Assembly (NCBI GenBank): GCA_963768165.1
Contig: CAVYHJ010000002.1
Span: 682,001 to 746,000 of the forward strand
Direction of reading: 5' to 3'
Source: CAVYHJ01 sp963768165 [NCBI: uncultured bacterium]
GTDB taxonomy: Bacteria > UBP4 > UBA4092
Length of the DNA: 64,000 nucleotides
The position numbers and the translations under genes are program-made. Below the pieces are notes generated by a model. That model worked only from the letters and a program-made list of their open reading frames with translations. It searched no databases and had not been told where the DNA came from. This document shows, piece by piece, positions 16,190 through 25,001 of the stretch. Numbering within the stretch: the first letter of the stretch is position 1; each line of letters opens with the position of its first letter.

Positions 16190-17359
16190 TTAATTTTTGG
16201 GAAATTCTTTAAAATAGGCTTCACATTCTTCCCGAATTTGACCATTTCCTACATCGCTATCTTTCCAGCGTTTTAAGGTAAGTTCAATGGCTTCTTTGGC
16301 TTTTGGGTCTTTGAAAGAGCGGAGGGCGCTTGTTGCATAGTATATTTCCCCATAAATACCACGTCTTTTTTCATTAAGTTCTGAACCTAAATCATGGTTC
16401 CACCAGTTTTTATCTAAATGTTGATTTTCCCAGAACTTGTTATTTTGTTTTAGCAAATCAATAAGAATCGGAGCGGATTCTTTATAGCCGTTGCGATACC
16501 ATATCAAAATGATGTCCTGTCTAAGATTGTGGTCTTTCGAGTCTTTGAATACATTGACCAGATTATCCAAACCTGTTTTACCACAACTAATAATCCCATC
16601 TTTCGCTTCTTGTTTCATACCATATCTCATACCCTTGAGATAAAACGGTAAGAGTTTCTCATACCTTTCCTGCTGGCTGGGAGTTTTGAGAATACGTTCA
16701 ATTTCAAGATGATCAAAATAATTTTGCGCTCTTTTGGCTACTACCGGATTTTCAGAAATATATTTCTTCACGGAAGATTCTGGATTACTGGATAGATAGC
16801 ATTTGAAATAATCTTTTAATTCCAAGGGTTGGAGGTCTTCAGGGTCAACAATGCCATAATCTCCTGTTCCTGGTTTTTCACCAAATACGCCGCTTCTCTT
16901 ACGCAAGAACCATAGATTATCTTGACTTGCATCTTTCACGAGTGGGATGTAACCCACACCGCCCATTGCTTCGTCAAAAATCTCAATAATATCCTTTGGA
17001 TAGTTGTCTGGGATTCCTCCTCTTTTACTCTTCCCGCTTCTCTCAATCCAATAACCACCAACAAGGGGTGTTAACCCATAATGAATAATAATAGGAATCT
17101 CTTTATTATCGGATTTCCCTTTTAAGGTTTCCGTGATAACGAGATTGGCATGATATTCCCAACTATAAATATGTCCATCTTTTTCAGTGTGAGGAATATA
17201 TTGGATGGAGTCTGGAAAAAGATGACCCACGACAATTAGCTCCGAACGACCCACCACTTCCGCATCTTCATACCAAGGACGAAGCCAAGCATAGCTGGAT
17301 ATTGTAGAAATGAGTGTGAGAGCTATTGTGAGAAGAAGTATTTTGGTTCGGGTTATCAT
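16190..17359 (-). CDS. Exported protein with HEAT-like helices
   Basis: The 389-residue protein starts at the ATG at 17359, where the signal peptide begins (MITRTKILLLTIALTLISTI, cleavage near SYA). The N-terminal half (residues 25-150) looks like a small beta domain (SELIVVGHLFPDSI, ANLVITETLKGK), as seen in many secreted proteins of unknown role. The C-terminal half is helical and HEAT-like (GLDNLVNVFKDSKDHNLRQD, SAPILIDLLKQNN). AGGGA lies upstream of the ATG. I do not recognise a named family. It may belong with the other exported HEAT-like proteins at 23.5-24.8 kb. Confidence 0.65.
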   Translation of the reverse strand: MITRTKILLLTIALTLISTISSYAWLRPWYEDAEVVGRSELIVVGHLFPDSIQYIPHTEKDGHIYSWEYHANLVITETLKGKSDNKEIPIIIHYGLTPLVGGYWIERSGKSKRGGIPDNYPKDIIEIFDEAMGGVGYIPLVKDASQDNLWFLRKRSGVFGEKPGTGDYGIVDPEDLQPLELKDYFKCYLSSNPESSVKKYISENPVVAKRAQNYFDHLEIERILKTPSQQERYEKLLPFYLKGMRYGMKQEAKDGIISCGKTGLDNLVNVFKDSKDHNLRQDIILIWYRNGYKESAPILIDLLKQNNKFWENQHLDKNWWNHDLGSELNEKRRGIYGEIYYATSALRSFKDPKAKEAIELTLKRWKDSDVGNGQIREECEAYFKEFPKN

Positions 17360-17434
17360 TTTTTCATTTTCCCTGTTGAATAGTTTATTCCTATACTGGG
17401 AACAGGTCAAGATGGAATCTTGTATTCTGCAAGA

Positions 17435-17887
17435 TCATCCCCAGATATATTTTGGATCGTATTGAATTTGGTGGGTTTTGAGGAAAGTGAGAAATTCGGA
17501 TTCAAAGGATTTCAGGGCGTGATGTTTCTCCTGATTCTGGATGTAGGCGATGGTTTTGTTCAATTGGGACATGCCAATGCTAAATGCGCCGTATCCTTGT
17601 TGCCAGGTGAAATCTTGATATTGAGGATAAGTCTGATGAATCCAATAAGAGGCACCGCCTTTTAATAATTGCACGGCTTTGGCAAGTGTGAGCGTGGCTG
17701 GCAGGGATAGCAGGACGTGGACATGATTTTCTGTCCCCCCGATGATAAGAGCTTTCATATTATTTTCTCTGGCAATCCCACCCATGTAGTACCAGAGGTT
17801 TTCCTTGATTTCGGGAGTAATAAGATTGTCCCGGTTTTTAGTGCCGAAGACAATGTGATAATAACTGGAGATATAGGTGTGCGACAT
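17435..17887 (-). CDS. tnpA: IS200/REP-associated (Y1) transposase
   Basis: The 150-residue protein belongs to the Y1 HUH transposases. MSHTYISSYYHIVFGTKNR opens the fold, ENHVHVLLSLP holds the HUH metal motif (His-x-His), and the WQQGYGAFSIGMSQLNKTIA segment with a downstream Tyr in YIQNQEKHH provides the nucleophile region. It starts at 17887, with AAGGAG 7 nt before the ATG; the longer frame from 17917 has no site. There is no tnpB. The small size, the absence of an accessory gene and the palindromic repeats next to it fit the REP-associated (RAYT) branch. Confidence 0.9.
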   Translation of the reverse strand: MSHTYISSYYHIVFGTKNRDNLITPEIKENLWYYMGGIARENNMKALIIGGTENHVHVLLSLPATLTLAKAVQLLKGGASYWIHQTYPQYQDFTWQQGYGAFSIGMSQLNKTIAYIQNQEKHHALKSFESEFLTFLKTHQIQYDPKYIWG

Positions 17888-17926
17888 GGGATGCTCCTTC
17901 TGTACTAATATACCCAATGTTGAAAC

Positions 17927-18053
17927 AATGGGTTATTTTCATACGTCTCTACGGGACAATGTATTATGATTTGCTTTACCCAAAATTAAAATATTGGGTT
18001 ATTGTCATTCTGTCCCTATGGGACGGTTGAAATATTATATCCCGTCGGGGATA
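17927..18053. repeat. REP-like repeat cluster beside the transposase
   Basis: A roughly 31-33 bp direct repeat occurs at 17927-17957 and 17992-18024; each copy contains GGGTTATT, then TCAT, and ends CTA-N-GGGAC. The second copy folds as GTCCC-TAT-GGGAC (18012-18024). A further hairpin, TATCCC-GTCG-GGGATA, lies at 18038-18053. This arrangement of short hairpins flanking a Y1 transposase is what is expected for RAYT/REP units. Confidence 0.75.
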
Positions 18054-18065
18054 AATTGATAATAA

Positions 18066-18085
18066 CCCAAGGATTTATCCTTGGG
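18066..18085. repeat. Palindrome overlapping the lplT-aas stop codon
   Basis: CCCAAGGAT-TT-ATCCTTGGG is a near-perfect hairpin that spans the stop codon of the neighbouring CDS. It ends the REP-like cluster, so the last residues of that protein (SLQSQG) are encoded by the repeat. Confidence 0.65.
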
Positions 18086-21000
18086 ACTGTAGTGATAACG
18101 CCAACTGCTTAATCTGCCGTAAATCCAATTTCCCAGTGCCGAGGATGGGGATGGAGTCTATTTTCCTGAAGGCATCGGGGCGGGGAATCCAGAGGTTGGG
18201 GAGACCGGAACTTGAGAGCTTGGATTTAATTAGTTCGAGTTGGGTGTCGTCGAGGATGTGGAGGACGATGAGTTTTTCGCCTTTGCGCTCGTCAGGGATG
18301 GCGGTGACGACGAGGGATTGTTGACTTGCGCCGATGAGTTCGTGGAGGGTTTCTTCCACTTTAATGAGAGGCACCATTTCTCCGCCGATTTTAGCGAAAC
18401 GGGAGAGACGGTCGGTGATGGTGAGGAATCCGTCTTCATCCACTGTGGCAATGTCACCCGTCACGTACCATCCATCTTTGAGGACTTCGGCGGTCTTGTC
18501 GGGTTTGTTGAGATAACCGAGCATGACGTTGGGACCTTTGATGAGGAGTAATCCTTGTTGTCCAATCGGTAACGGTTGGAGAGAGTCAGGGTCAACGATG
18601 CGGACGACAATGCCGGGAAGTGGATGACCGATGCGACCGCGTTTTCCACCGACTTGATAAAATCCGGGGGCGCGGAAACTAATGGTGTTGATGGTGACAG
18701 CGGGGGAACATTCGGTGGTGCCGTAGGCTTCGTAAGGACGGATGCCGAATTTGTCTTCAAAAGCGAAGGCGATGCGGTCGGGAAGTTTTTCCGCGCCAAC
18801 GAGAATGAATCGAAGGGAGCCGAATTGACCGGGTTCGACACGGCGAATGTATGCCTGCAGAAAAGTTGGAGTGGCGACAAGCAATGTGACTTTGTATTTT
18901 TCACAGAGGGTGCCGATAACGCGCGCATCCATCGGGTTGGGGTGATACACCGCGCCGAATCCTTTGATTAAGGGGAACCAGAGAGTGCCGGTGAATCCGA
19001 AGGAATGGAAAAACGGGAGGACGCCCATAATGCGGTCATGTTTATCCACAGCGAGGGCTTGCGCGACACCTTCGAGATTGGAATAAATATTATAATGGCT
19101 GAGCATGACGCCTTTGGGTTCGCCGGTACTGCCGCTGGAGAAAATGACGGTCGCCATGTCGTCGAGTTGCCATTTCTTTTTTGAACCCAGAGATTTTTCG
19201 AGCCAGGTGATGGGATAGAAACGGGCTTTGAGCAGGGCGGTGAATTTATCCAAGAAAGTAATTTGAGGAACGAGGTCTTCGAGGTAAACGACGACCACCC
19301 CCTTATCCCCCTCCTTAACTAAGGAGGGGGCATTGGGACGAGCATCTAATTTCTCCATAAAAGCGCGGGCGGTAATGATGGTCTTGATGTTACATTGATT
19401 TATGGCAGATTGAAAAGATTCTTGAGAGGCGGTGTAATTTAAATTGACAGGGATTTTTCCGCAGAGTAAGGCGGCAATGTTCAAGCACGCACCGGAAACG
19501 GAAGGCGGCATGAGGAGACCTACCATTTCCTGACCACCCCCAGCCCCCTCCTTAGTTAAGGAGGGGGAATTAAAGAGGGTGGTCATTTTTTGCGCGAGAA
19601 TGATACTGCGAATGAGGACTTCGTTGTTGGTTACTTTTGGATTCAAGCCGTCTGCCAATGAGAAACGACGGCGATGACGGCGGGCTTCTTCGATAAACGC
19701 ACGGTGCAAGGGATGCATATCTTTTCGGCGATAGGTGAAGGCATCGGTGGCAAGTTCTTGCACGTAACGGCGCACTTCCTGCACGGGTGTATTAGCGGGA
19801 AGCGGTTTTCCAAAAGAAACGGTGATAGGGTAGGGGATTCGGTGCGGCATTTTCCAAATGAATTTTCCTTTTTCAAAAGAGAAGATGGAACCCCAGACGC
19901 GGTCGAGGTGGATGGGGATAATCGGCTCTTCGACACCTTTCATAATGCGTTGAAAACCCCTGCGAAAAGGGAGCATTTGACCAGTGCGGGTTATTTGCCC
20001 TTCCGCGAAAATGCAGACCACATCGCCATTTTTGATACCATTAGTTGCTTCGCGGAGAGATTGAATGAGTGCTCTTGCGCCATCTTCTGCTGCTAACGGA
20101 ATACAGCGCAAGATTTTTGCTAGGGGATGAATGAGTCTCATCTTATAAATCCCGGAATACATGACAAAGCGAATGGGGCGATCAGTGGAAGCTATTAGAA
20201 ATAGGGCGTCGGTTAAAGACATGTGGTTGGTGACAAAAAGCGCGCCGCCACGTTCGGGAATATTATCCCGCCCGACGATTTTAATGCGATAGAAAGTATG
20301 CGTTAACATCCAAAGCACGAGACGCAAGAGCGAATCAGGGACAAGATAACAAACATACGAAGTCGTCATCAACGTCAGGATGGCGCAGGCTAAAAAGGTT
20401 TGATGGGGAAGGAAATGGAAGGAAACCGTGAATAGGTAATAGACTCCCGTCGCCAACAACATTCCCACATTGGTCAGGAAATAGGACATCCCCTGAATCC
20501 CGCCTTTATCGGTTTTATTGGGACGGTGTTGAATCATGGAATTAATCGGGACGGCAAAGAAACCTCCCCCAAACCCAAGAATGGTTAATGCAAGAACCGC
20601 ATGGGGAAGCGAATGCACAAATAAAAATAAATCCAAAGAACTGATAGACATAAGAATCGCACCCAGCGGGATGAGTCCGTATTCGATTTTATTTCCGGAA
20701 AGGTATCCGGCACCATAACTTCCGATTCCGATTCCCACCGACATGGCAATTTGCAAATAATTAATTTGCATTTTGGTTAAATGGAGAGTGTCCGCGCCAT
20801 AGACCAGAATATTCATGAATACAATCATTCCCATAAACCAGAAGAAAGCATTTCCAAGAACCGCCAGCCAAAGAATCTGATCCTTTCTTGCCAATCGAAT
20901 ATTGGTGAAAAGGTCGCTAACAAAATTTAGTTTGACAGGTTTATCCGGTGCCGCCGCCGGAACCGGAGTAATCAGGTGCGCGGAAATAGCACCGATAATC

Positions 21001-21551
21001 GAGAAACCGCACAGAACCATCATGGCGTAATACAAATGATTTTCGAAAAGTGAAAAAAGGATTGCGCCCGCGCTGGTTCCCAGGATAATCGCCGCAAAGG
21101 TAGTTAACTCCAGAATTCCATTCGCCCACGAAATTCTTTTTTCGGGCATGAGTTCCGGGACAATCCCATATTTTGAAGGACCAAAATAAGCGGCTTGCGT
21201 ACAAGTCAAGAATAAAATACTCGCAGAAAACCAAAAGTAACCTGTCAGGAAAGCAACCCCGGCAATCACCATGACGAGAATTTCAACCAATTTCGTAGTG
21301 AACAAAACTGACCGTTTGCTATACCTATCCGCCAGCGCGCCGCCATGCATGGAAAAGAGAAGAAATGGGATGGTAAAGACAGCCGAAATAATGGTTTCCA
21401 GCCGATTCTGCTCCGTGAGTTGTGATGTAATAGTCAACGCCGAAAATAACAGAAGATTTCGATAAGCGTTGTCATTGAAGGCACCCTGAAACTGGGTAAC
21501 AATCAACGCCCAGAATCCCCGGAGATTATTTGGTGCGGATGATTCGTTCAT
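18075..21551 (-). CDS. LplT-Aas type fusion: MFS flippase, acyltransferase, acyl-ACP/CoA ligase
   Basis: This 1158-residue protein joins three steps of lysophospholipid recycling. Residues 1-400 form an MFS transporter of the LplT group, starting FWALIVTQFQGAFNDNAYRN. Residues 425-630 are a PlsC acyltransferase with the catalytic motif NHMSLTD (about 440) and FAEGQITRTGQ. Residues 680-1158 are an AMP-binding ligase with SSGSTGEPKG (about 804) and YGTTECSP. The start at 21551 is chosen for the AGGA site and because the MFS domain begins there; a longer frame adds 53 doubtful residues. Two REP-like palindromes are read through in frame at residues near 665 and 745. It should sit in the inner membrane. 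Confidence 0.9.
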   Translation of the reverse strand: MNESSAPNNLRGFWALIVTQFQGAFNDNAYRNLLLFSALTITSQLTEQNRLETIISAVFTIPFLLFSMHGGALADRYSKRSVLFTTKLVEILVMVIAGVAFLTGYFWFSASILFLTCTQAAYFGPSKYGIVPELMPEKRISWANGILELTTFAAIILGTSAGAILFSLFENHLYYAMMVLCGFSIIGAISAHLITPVPAAAPDKPVKLNFVSDLFTNIRLARKDQILWLAVLGNAFFWFMGMIVFMNILVYGADTLHLTKMQINYLQIAMSVGIGIGSYGAGYLSGNKIEYGLIPLGAILMSISSLDLFLFVHSLPHAVLALTILGFGGGFFAVPINSMIQHRPNKTDKGGIQGMSYFLTNVGMLLATGVYYLFTVSFHFLPHQTFLACAILTLMTTSYVCYLVPDSLLRLVLWMLTHTFYRIKIVGRDNIPERGGALFVTNHMSLTDALFLIASTDRPIRFVMYSGIYKMRLIHPLAKILRCIPLAAEDGARALIQSLREATNGIKNGDVVCIFAEGQITRTGQMLPFRRGFQRIMKGVEEPIIPIHLDRVWGSIFSFEKGKFIWKMPHRIPYPITVSFGKPLPANTPVQEVRRYVQELATDAFTYRRKDMHPLHRAFIEEARRHRRRFSLADGLNPKVTNNEVLIRSIILAQKMTTLFNSPSLTKEGAGGGQEMVGLLMPPSVSGACLNIAALLCGKIPVNLNYTASQESFQSAINQCNIKTIITARAFMEKLDARPNAPSLVKEGDKGVVVVYLEDLVPQITFLDKFTALLKARFYPITWLEKSLGSKKKWQLDDMATVIFSSGSTGEPKGVMLSHYNIYSNLEGVAQALAVDKHDRIMGVLPFFHSFGFTGTLWFPLIKGFGAVYHPNPMDARVIGTLCEKYKVTLLVATPTFLQAYIRRVEPGQFGSLRFILVGAEKLPDRIAFAFEDKFGIRPYEAYGTTECSPAVTINTISFRAPGFYQVGGKRGRIGHPLPGIVVRIVDPDSLQPLPIGQQGLLLIKGPNVMLGYLNKPDKTAEVLKDGWYVTGDIATVDEDGFLTITDRLSRFAKIGGEMVPLIKVEETLHELIGASQQSLVVTAIPDERKGEKLIVLHILDDTQLELIKSKLSSSGLPNLWIPRPDAFRKIDSIPILGTGKLDLRQIKQLALSLQSQG
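19307..19330. repeat. REP-like palindrome inside lplT-aas, copy 1
   Basis: CCCCCTCCTTA and TAAGGAGGGGG (11-bp arms, 2-nt loop) form a palindrome inside the coding sequence. On the coding strand it is translated as part of APSLVKEGDKG. The same core recurs 214 bp away in the same gene. Confidence 0.85.
19532..19584. repeat. REP-like nested palindrome inside lplT-aas, copy 2
   Basis: The inner arms CCCCCTCCTTA and TAAGGAGGGGG (19544-19567) are nested in an outer pair GACCACCC (19532-19539) and GGGTGGTC (19577-19584). Translation gives SPSLTKEGAGGG, a peptide that recurs in bacterial proteins carrying such insertions. Confidence 0.85.
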
Positions 21552-21815
21552 CTTTTCCTGCCCAGCCATCAAGCCAAAATATAGCATAGCCCATATTTTT
21601 TTAATAGAATATCGAATGATGGATATTATTCCAAATTGAACGAATAGGGTTACATTTTGGTGCAATAGTGCTTTATATAATGAAGAGATAAATAAAAGAG
21701 AATAGCGCAAAACTTATTATTTCAATCTTTCATCCTGTTTAAGAAAGCGGGTGATGATTTGGCATATTTTTTGTTATAATATAATTGAGAAGGCTATATT
21801 GAAAGGAGAAAAGTT

Positions 21816-22487
21816 ATGAAACGAATTTTAAAGATAGGGCTAGTGGGAGTACTCTGTTTTACCCTTTACGGATTTTCGACTTTACCGGCACAAGCGCTAC
21901 CTGTTGCTTTATTGGGGGGAGCGGCGAGTCATCTATTCCATTTTGGTGGTGCCGCCAGCGGTTTATTACATGCGTCACATGCATTAGGCGCCACTTCTGC
22001 TTTCGCTAAATCCGCCACCTATTCACGTGGATTCACGGCGACACGTTTTGCGTCGAGTAATGCGTATCGGGCATCGGCTATGGCACCAAGATATACAACT
22101 CAAGGATTCCATACGCCCGGAATGACGCAATTCAACACTCCACGGATGTCTCCAAAAGCATTACCGCTGGGAGCACCGCCTGTCGCGCCACCTCCAGGAG
22201 CACCGATTGGTAGACCCCCTGGTCCTTGGGGACCCGGACCGTATTGGGGTTGGGATCATGATGACGCAGCATGGTTTGTTGGCGGAGTTTTTGTAGGTGC
22301 AGCCATTACGCCCTTATTCGTCGCGCAACCTGTTTATTATTATCCGCCATATCCGGGATATTATGTGGTATCACCGGATACTCATTGCGATTCTTGCAAC
22401 AAATCCTGTGATCCATCGCCTGATAAAGATAAACCGAATATGAAAACTATAGAAAAGGATAATGTGACAGAACCAACAGCCAACTAA
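21816..22487 (+). CDS. Exported Ala/Gly/Pro-rich protein
   Basis: The 223-residue protein of unknown function has a signal peptide (MKRILKIGLVGVLCFTLYGF, cleavage near AQA), a Gly/Ala/His-rich stretch (LLGGAASHLFHFGGAASGLL), a Pro-rich linker with APPVAPPPGAPIG, and a Tyr/Pro cluster (QPVYYYPPYPGYYV). Four cysteines lie close together near the C-terminus (CDSCNKSCDPS) and could bind metal or form disulfides. GAAAGGAG precedes the ATG and TATAAT occurs near 21775. The composition suggests a small cell-surface or cell-wall protein. A terminator follows. Confidence 0.75.
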   Translation: MKRILKIGLVGVLCFTLYGFSTLPAQALPVALLGGAASHLFHFGGAASGLLHASHALGATSAFAKSATYSRGFTATRFASSNAYRASAMAPRYTTQGFHTPGMTQFNTPRMSPKALPLGAPPVAPPPGAPIGRPPGPWGPGPYWGWDHDDAAWFVGGVFVGAAITPLFVAQPVYYYPPYPGYYVVSPDTHCDSCNKSCDPSPDKDKPNMKTIEKDNVTEPTAN

Positions 22488-22512
22488 AAAGTCTCTTATC
22501 TATCGAATCCAA

Positions 22513-22547
22513 GAATCCGGAGTTTTATTATGCTTCGGGTTCTTTTT
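22513..22547 (+). terminator. Rho-independent terminator
   Basis: GAATCCGGAG (22513-22522) pairs with CTTCGGGTTC (22533-22542) using two G-U pairs, around a 10-nt loop, and is followed by TTTTT. Confidence 0.65.
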
Positions 22548-22614
22548 ATTTGATTGTTGGAAAGGATTTACAGAGTTATTATATCCAAGTAAAATTCAGT
22601 CTCTAGATGAAACA

Positions 22615-23043
22615 TTATTGTAAAACAATAGGATTCCAATATAACGTTCTTCGAAGAGTATCCTCTGCCAACATCCACGTAGCTCCGGTATTTACATTCA
22701 ATAAAAAGGTATATCTGACACCTATACCGGAAGTAAAGATCTGATAATTGACTTTATTGGTATTGAGATTGGAATCCTGCGGATGTTTCAGCCGTTCAAT
22801 GGTTTGCCAAGTCCATTTATTGTCTCTCCCCAACACAAATTGGGAAACGGTCCCGGTATATTTATCTAATAGCAGGGTAACTTTCGCGGCGACGGTAGAT
22901 TGGATAATTTCAAATCTTGAATCCGCCGGAGCGCTCGTTTTCTCATCTGAAAGACTCCGTTCCTCATATTGTGCCGGAGATAATCCCGGACTGACAAATA
23001 ATAGTACAGCACAAACTAATAATGCGGGCATATATTTTTTCAT
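22615..23043 (-). CDS. Small exported protein of unknown function
   Basis: The 142-residue protein begins at the ATG at 23043, with AGAGGAG 8 nt upstream. A signal peptide (MKKYMPALLVCAVLLFVSPG, cleavage near SPAQ) is followed by a beta-rich domain: FEIIQSTVAAKVTLLLDKYT, GTVSQFVLGRDNKWTWQTIE and YTFLLNVNTGATWMLAED. The two halves look like internal repeats, each with a V-x-L-L-L/N-x-x-T-G-x-x-W/S-x pattern ending in a Trp. Such repeats occur in small secreted proteins of several phyla, but no function is known to me. Confidence 0.65.
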   Translation of the reverse strand: MKKYMPALLVCAVLLFVSPGLSPAQYEERSLSDEKTSAPADSRFEIIQSTVAAKVTLLLDKYTGTVSQFVLGRDNKWTWQTIERLKHPQDSNLNTNKVNYQIFTSGIGVRYTFLLNVNTGATWMLAEDTLRRTLYWNPIVLQ

Positions 23044-23297
23044 AAAATATTCTCCTCTCTTATCATTCGATTTTAAGTCCATCATGAAAAGAAGTAAAGG
23101 GCTTTCAATAAGTGTTGTATTGCGATTGTTCAAATTGTCTTACATCTCTTGATATAGCATTATGTGGAAGTAAGGAAGTATCGGGAAAGAAAAGAGCTCA
23201 TTCCCAAGGTGTTTTTTAAAGGTATTAAATTATTCCAAGATTTCCCAATATTTCTTTTCGACGGATAATGGAAGAATCATGGCACGTTCAATACTAT

Positions 23298-23444
23298 TCA
23301 TATCCCCATAGGCGTCGTTACCCGTTGGACTTCCATAGAATCCCCGCTCATGAGTTGAGATATTACATTGTCCCCGAATAACCAACAAGGCAATAACAAG
23401 AATACCAACATACAAATCTTGGTGAATTTGTTTTTCATGGTCAT
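23298..23444 (-). pseudogene. Truncated tandem copy of the next exported HEAT-like gene
   Basis: The first 42 codons (MTMKNKF..., PCWLFGDNVISQLMSGDS, then MEVQR) are almost identical to the N-terminus of the gene at 23468-24166, and DNA identity extends upstream through GCATGACC into the leader. Homology stops abruptly after VQR and the frame ends six codons later. The remainder of the parent gene is missing, so this is a partial duplication with no expected product beyond a signal peptide. Confidence 0.8.
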
Positions 23445-23467
23445 GCCACTACCGGATGAAACTATCT

Positions 23468-24166
23468 TCACATCCAATCGTGAACGCCACCTTTAGCCAT
23501 GCCGTGACGTATAAAATCGTTTAACCGCTCTTGTTCCGTGGAATCGGTACTTTGTTTTAACATATTTTTAATGGGAGTTAAATCATAATAATCCCCTTTA
23601 ATGGTGAGAATGGTTCTTCCGGCTAAAAATCGAGTTGCCTTGTCTTGATGGCTTTTTAAAACCTTTTCAAGATATGGAATCGCTGTATCCCCCATGAGTG
23701 TCATTGTTTGGGCACAAGGATATGACGATACATAGGGTGGCCCATATCCTATAGAAATTTCCAATGGCGGGGCATCGGGTTGGGGAGTCATATAATTTAG
23801 ATGTTTCGCCAATATCGGTAAGGCTTCCGTAATTCGCAATTGACCTACTATATCAATTGCCGCCGTCCGGCTTATATCCGTTGGAGTGAGAATTGTTTTA
23901 GACCCGTGAGCATAACGATAATGATCTTTCATCGTATCCCCCACCGTATCGGGACTATCAATAATCAATATCAATCCCTTCACATATTCCTGTCGTTGAC
24001 TCTCCGATACTGTGGAATAGTGGGAATAAAGATACTCTTTCGACCGTTGGACTTCCAGAGAATCCCCGCTCATGAGTTGAGATATTACATTGTCCCCGAA
24101 TAACCAACAGGGCAATAACAAAAACAGAAACAAACAAATCGTAGTGAATTTGTTTTTCATGGTCAT
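23468..24166 (-). CDS. Exported HEAT-like protein
   Basis: The 232-residue protein has a signal peptide (MTMKNKFTTICLFLFLLLPC, cleavage near LFG) and a helical domain with HEAT-like pairs: AAIDIVGQLRITEALPILAK and IPYLEKVLKSHQDKATRFLA. A Pro/Tyr-rich insertion (MTPQPDAPPLEISIGYGPPY) interrupts the repeats. It starts 24 bp after the previous gene's stop, so the two are cotranscribed; the site before the ATG is poor, which fits translational coupling. A truncated copy of its 5' end lies just downstream. Confidence 0.7.
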   Translation of the reverse strand: MTMKNKFTTICLFLFLLLPCWLFGDNVISQLMSGDSLEVQRSKEYLYSHYSTVSESQRQEYVKGLILIIDSPDTVGDTMKDHYRYAHGSKTILTPTDISRTAAIDIVGQLRITEALPILAKHLNYMTPQPDAPPLEISIGYGPPYVSSYPCAQTMTLMGDTAIPYLEKVLKSHQDKATRFLAGRTILTIKGDYYDLTPIKNMLKQSTDSTEQERLNDFIRHGMAKGGVHDWM

Positions 24167-24190
24167 GCCACTACCGGGTGAAACTAATAT

Positions 24191-24766
24191 TTACTTCAAA
24201 AATTCTTGTAATAAAAGCCGTTTCTTGTTGTTGTTCGTATCTTTTTCTTCTTGGATTACTTGTCTTAAATCTTCTTTGATTTTTACCGGCCCTTCAATAT
24301 CGGCTAGAGTAGAAACAAAAATATGCGAGATAGTGTCCTCTTTTCGTAATTCAGTCAACATGTAAGGAACGGCGGATTGTCCCATAGATTTGATGGCTCT
24401 TTGGGCGCTCCATATCCTATGAGCGTAGGCGATACCAACATAGTTCATATAATCTAAATCCGAATAAGTCACCGCAAAATAATGAACTATATAGGGAATC
24501 GCAGAAGTACAACTAGAAATACTCAAGACTTCTATTAAATTATCTTGTATTTCTCTAGAAAGAGTCGTATCCGTTTCCAATAACGACAATATTTGTTTCG
24601 ATAAATTTTCTTTGTCCGGTATCGTTTTAATATCACGCATGGCAGAACCCCGACAATACTCATTCTGCGATGTTAAATCCGAAAAGGGAATGGTCTGTGA
24701 GTAGACCGTTATTGCACTAACAAAAACCACGACAAACAACATAAAACGTGATGTATTCTTTTTCAT
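24191..24766 (-). CDS. Exported HEAT-like protein
   Basis: The 191-residue protein starts at the ATG at 24766 after a strong AAAGGAGG; a frame nine codons longer has no site. Its signal peptide (MKKNTSRFMLFVVVFVSAIT, cleavage near VYSQ) is followed by helical repeats (LIEVLSISSCTSAIPYIVHY and AQRAIKSMGQSAVPYMLTEL) of the HEAT kind. It is first in a two-gene unit with a related protein. The dispersed 230-bp repeat lies about 240 bp upstream. Confidence 0.7.
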   Translation of the reverse strand: MKKNTSRFMLFVVVFVSAITVYSQTIPFSDLTSQNEYCRGSAMRDIKTIPDKENLSKQILSLLETDTTLSREIQDNLIEVLSISSCTSAIPYIVHYFAVTYSDLDYMNYVGIAYAHRIWSAQRAIKSMGQSAVPYMLTELRKEDTISHIFVSTLADIEGPVKIKEDLRQVIQEEKDTNNNKKRLLLQEFLK

Positions 24767-25001
24767 ACTTTCCTCCTTTCTCTCGTTCTTCATGCAAAAG
24801 ATGACAGCTATATTAGCACTATAAAAACGCTTGTCAAGTACTTTTTTAGGACGGGTTTAATCTTAGGAATAATTCTTATTTTGTGAAGTTTTTTCTATCC
24901 TTTTTTTCGCTGGACAAATGATTACTAAGCACTTTAATAAAGCAAAAACTGGATTCTCTTCAATTGGAGTTAGGACTCAGGTCGAGGAAGACAAGGTGGA
25001 G

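Noticed and set aside
15940-16245. 101-codon open frame on the minus strand
   Set aside because: It overlaps the 3' end of the HEAT-like gene, has no ribosome site, spans four palindromes and has an unnatural composition.
17420-17665. 81-codon plus-strand frame over the transposase gene
   Set aside because: It is antisense to the Y1 transposase with no independent support.
18240-18971. Long open frames antisense to the ligase part of lplT-aas
   Set aside because: They come from codon bias of the strong coding frame on the other strand and have no ribosome sites or known motifs.
23230-23415. 61-codon open frame in the truncated duplicate
   Set aside because: The duplicated signal-peptide reading frame is a different one (23298-23444), so this frame is incidental.
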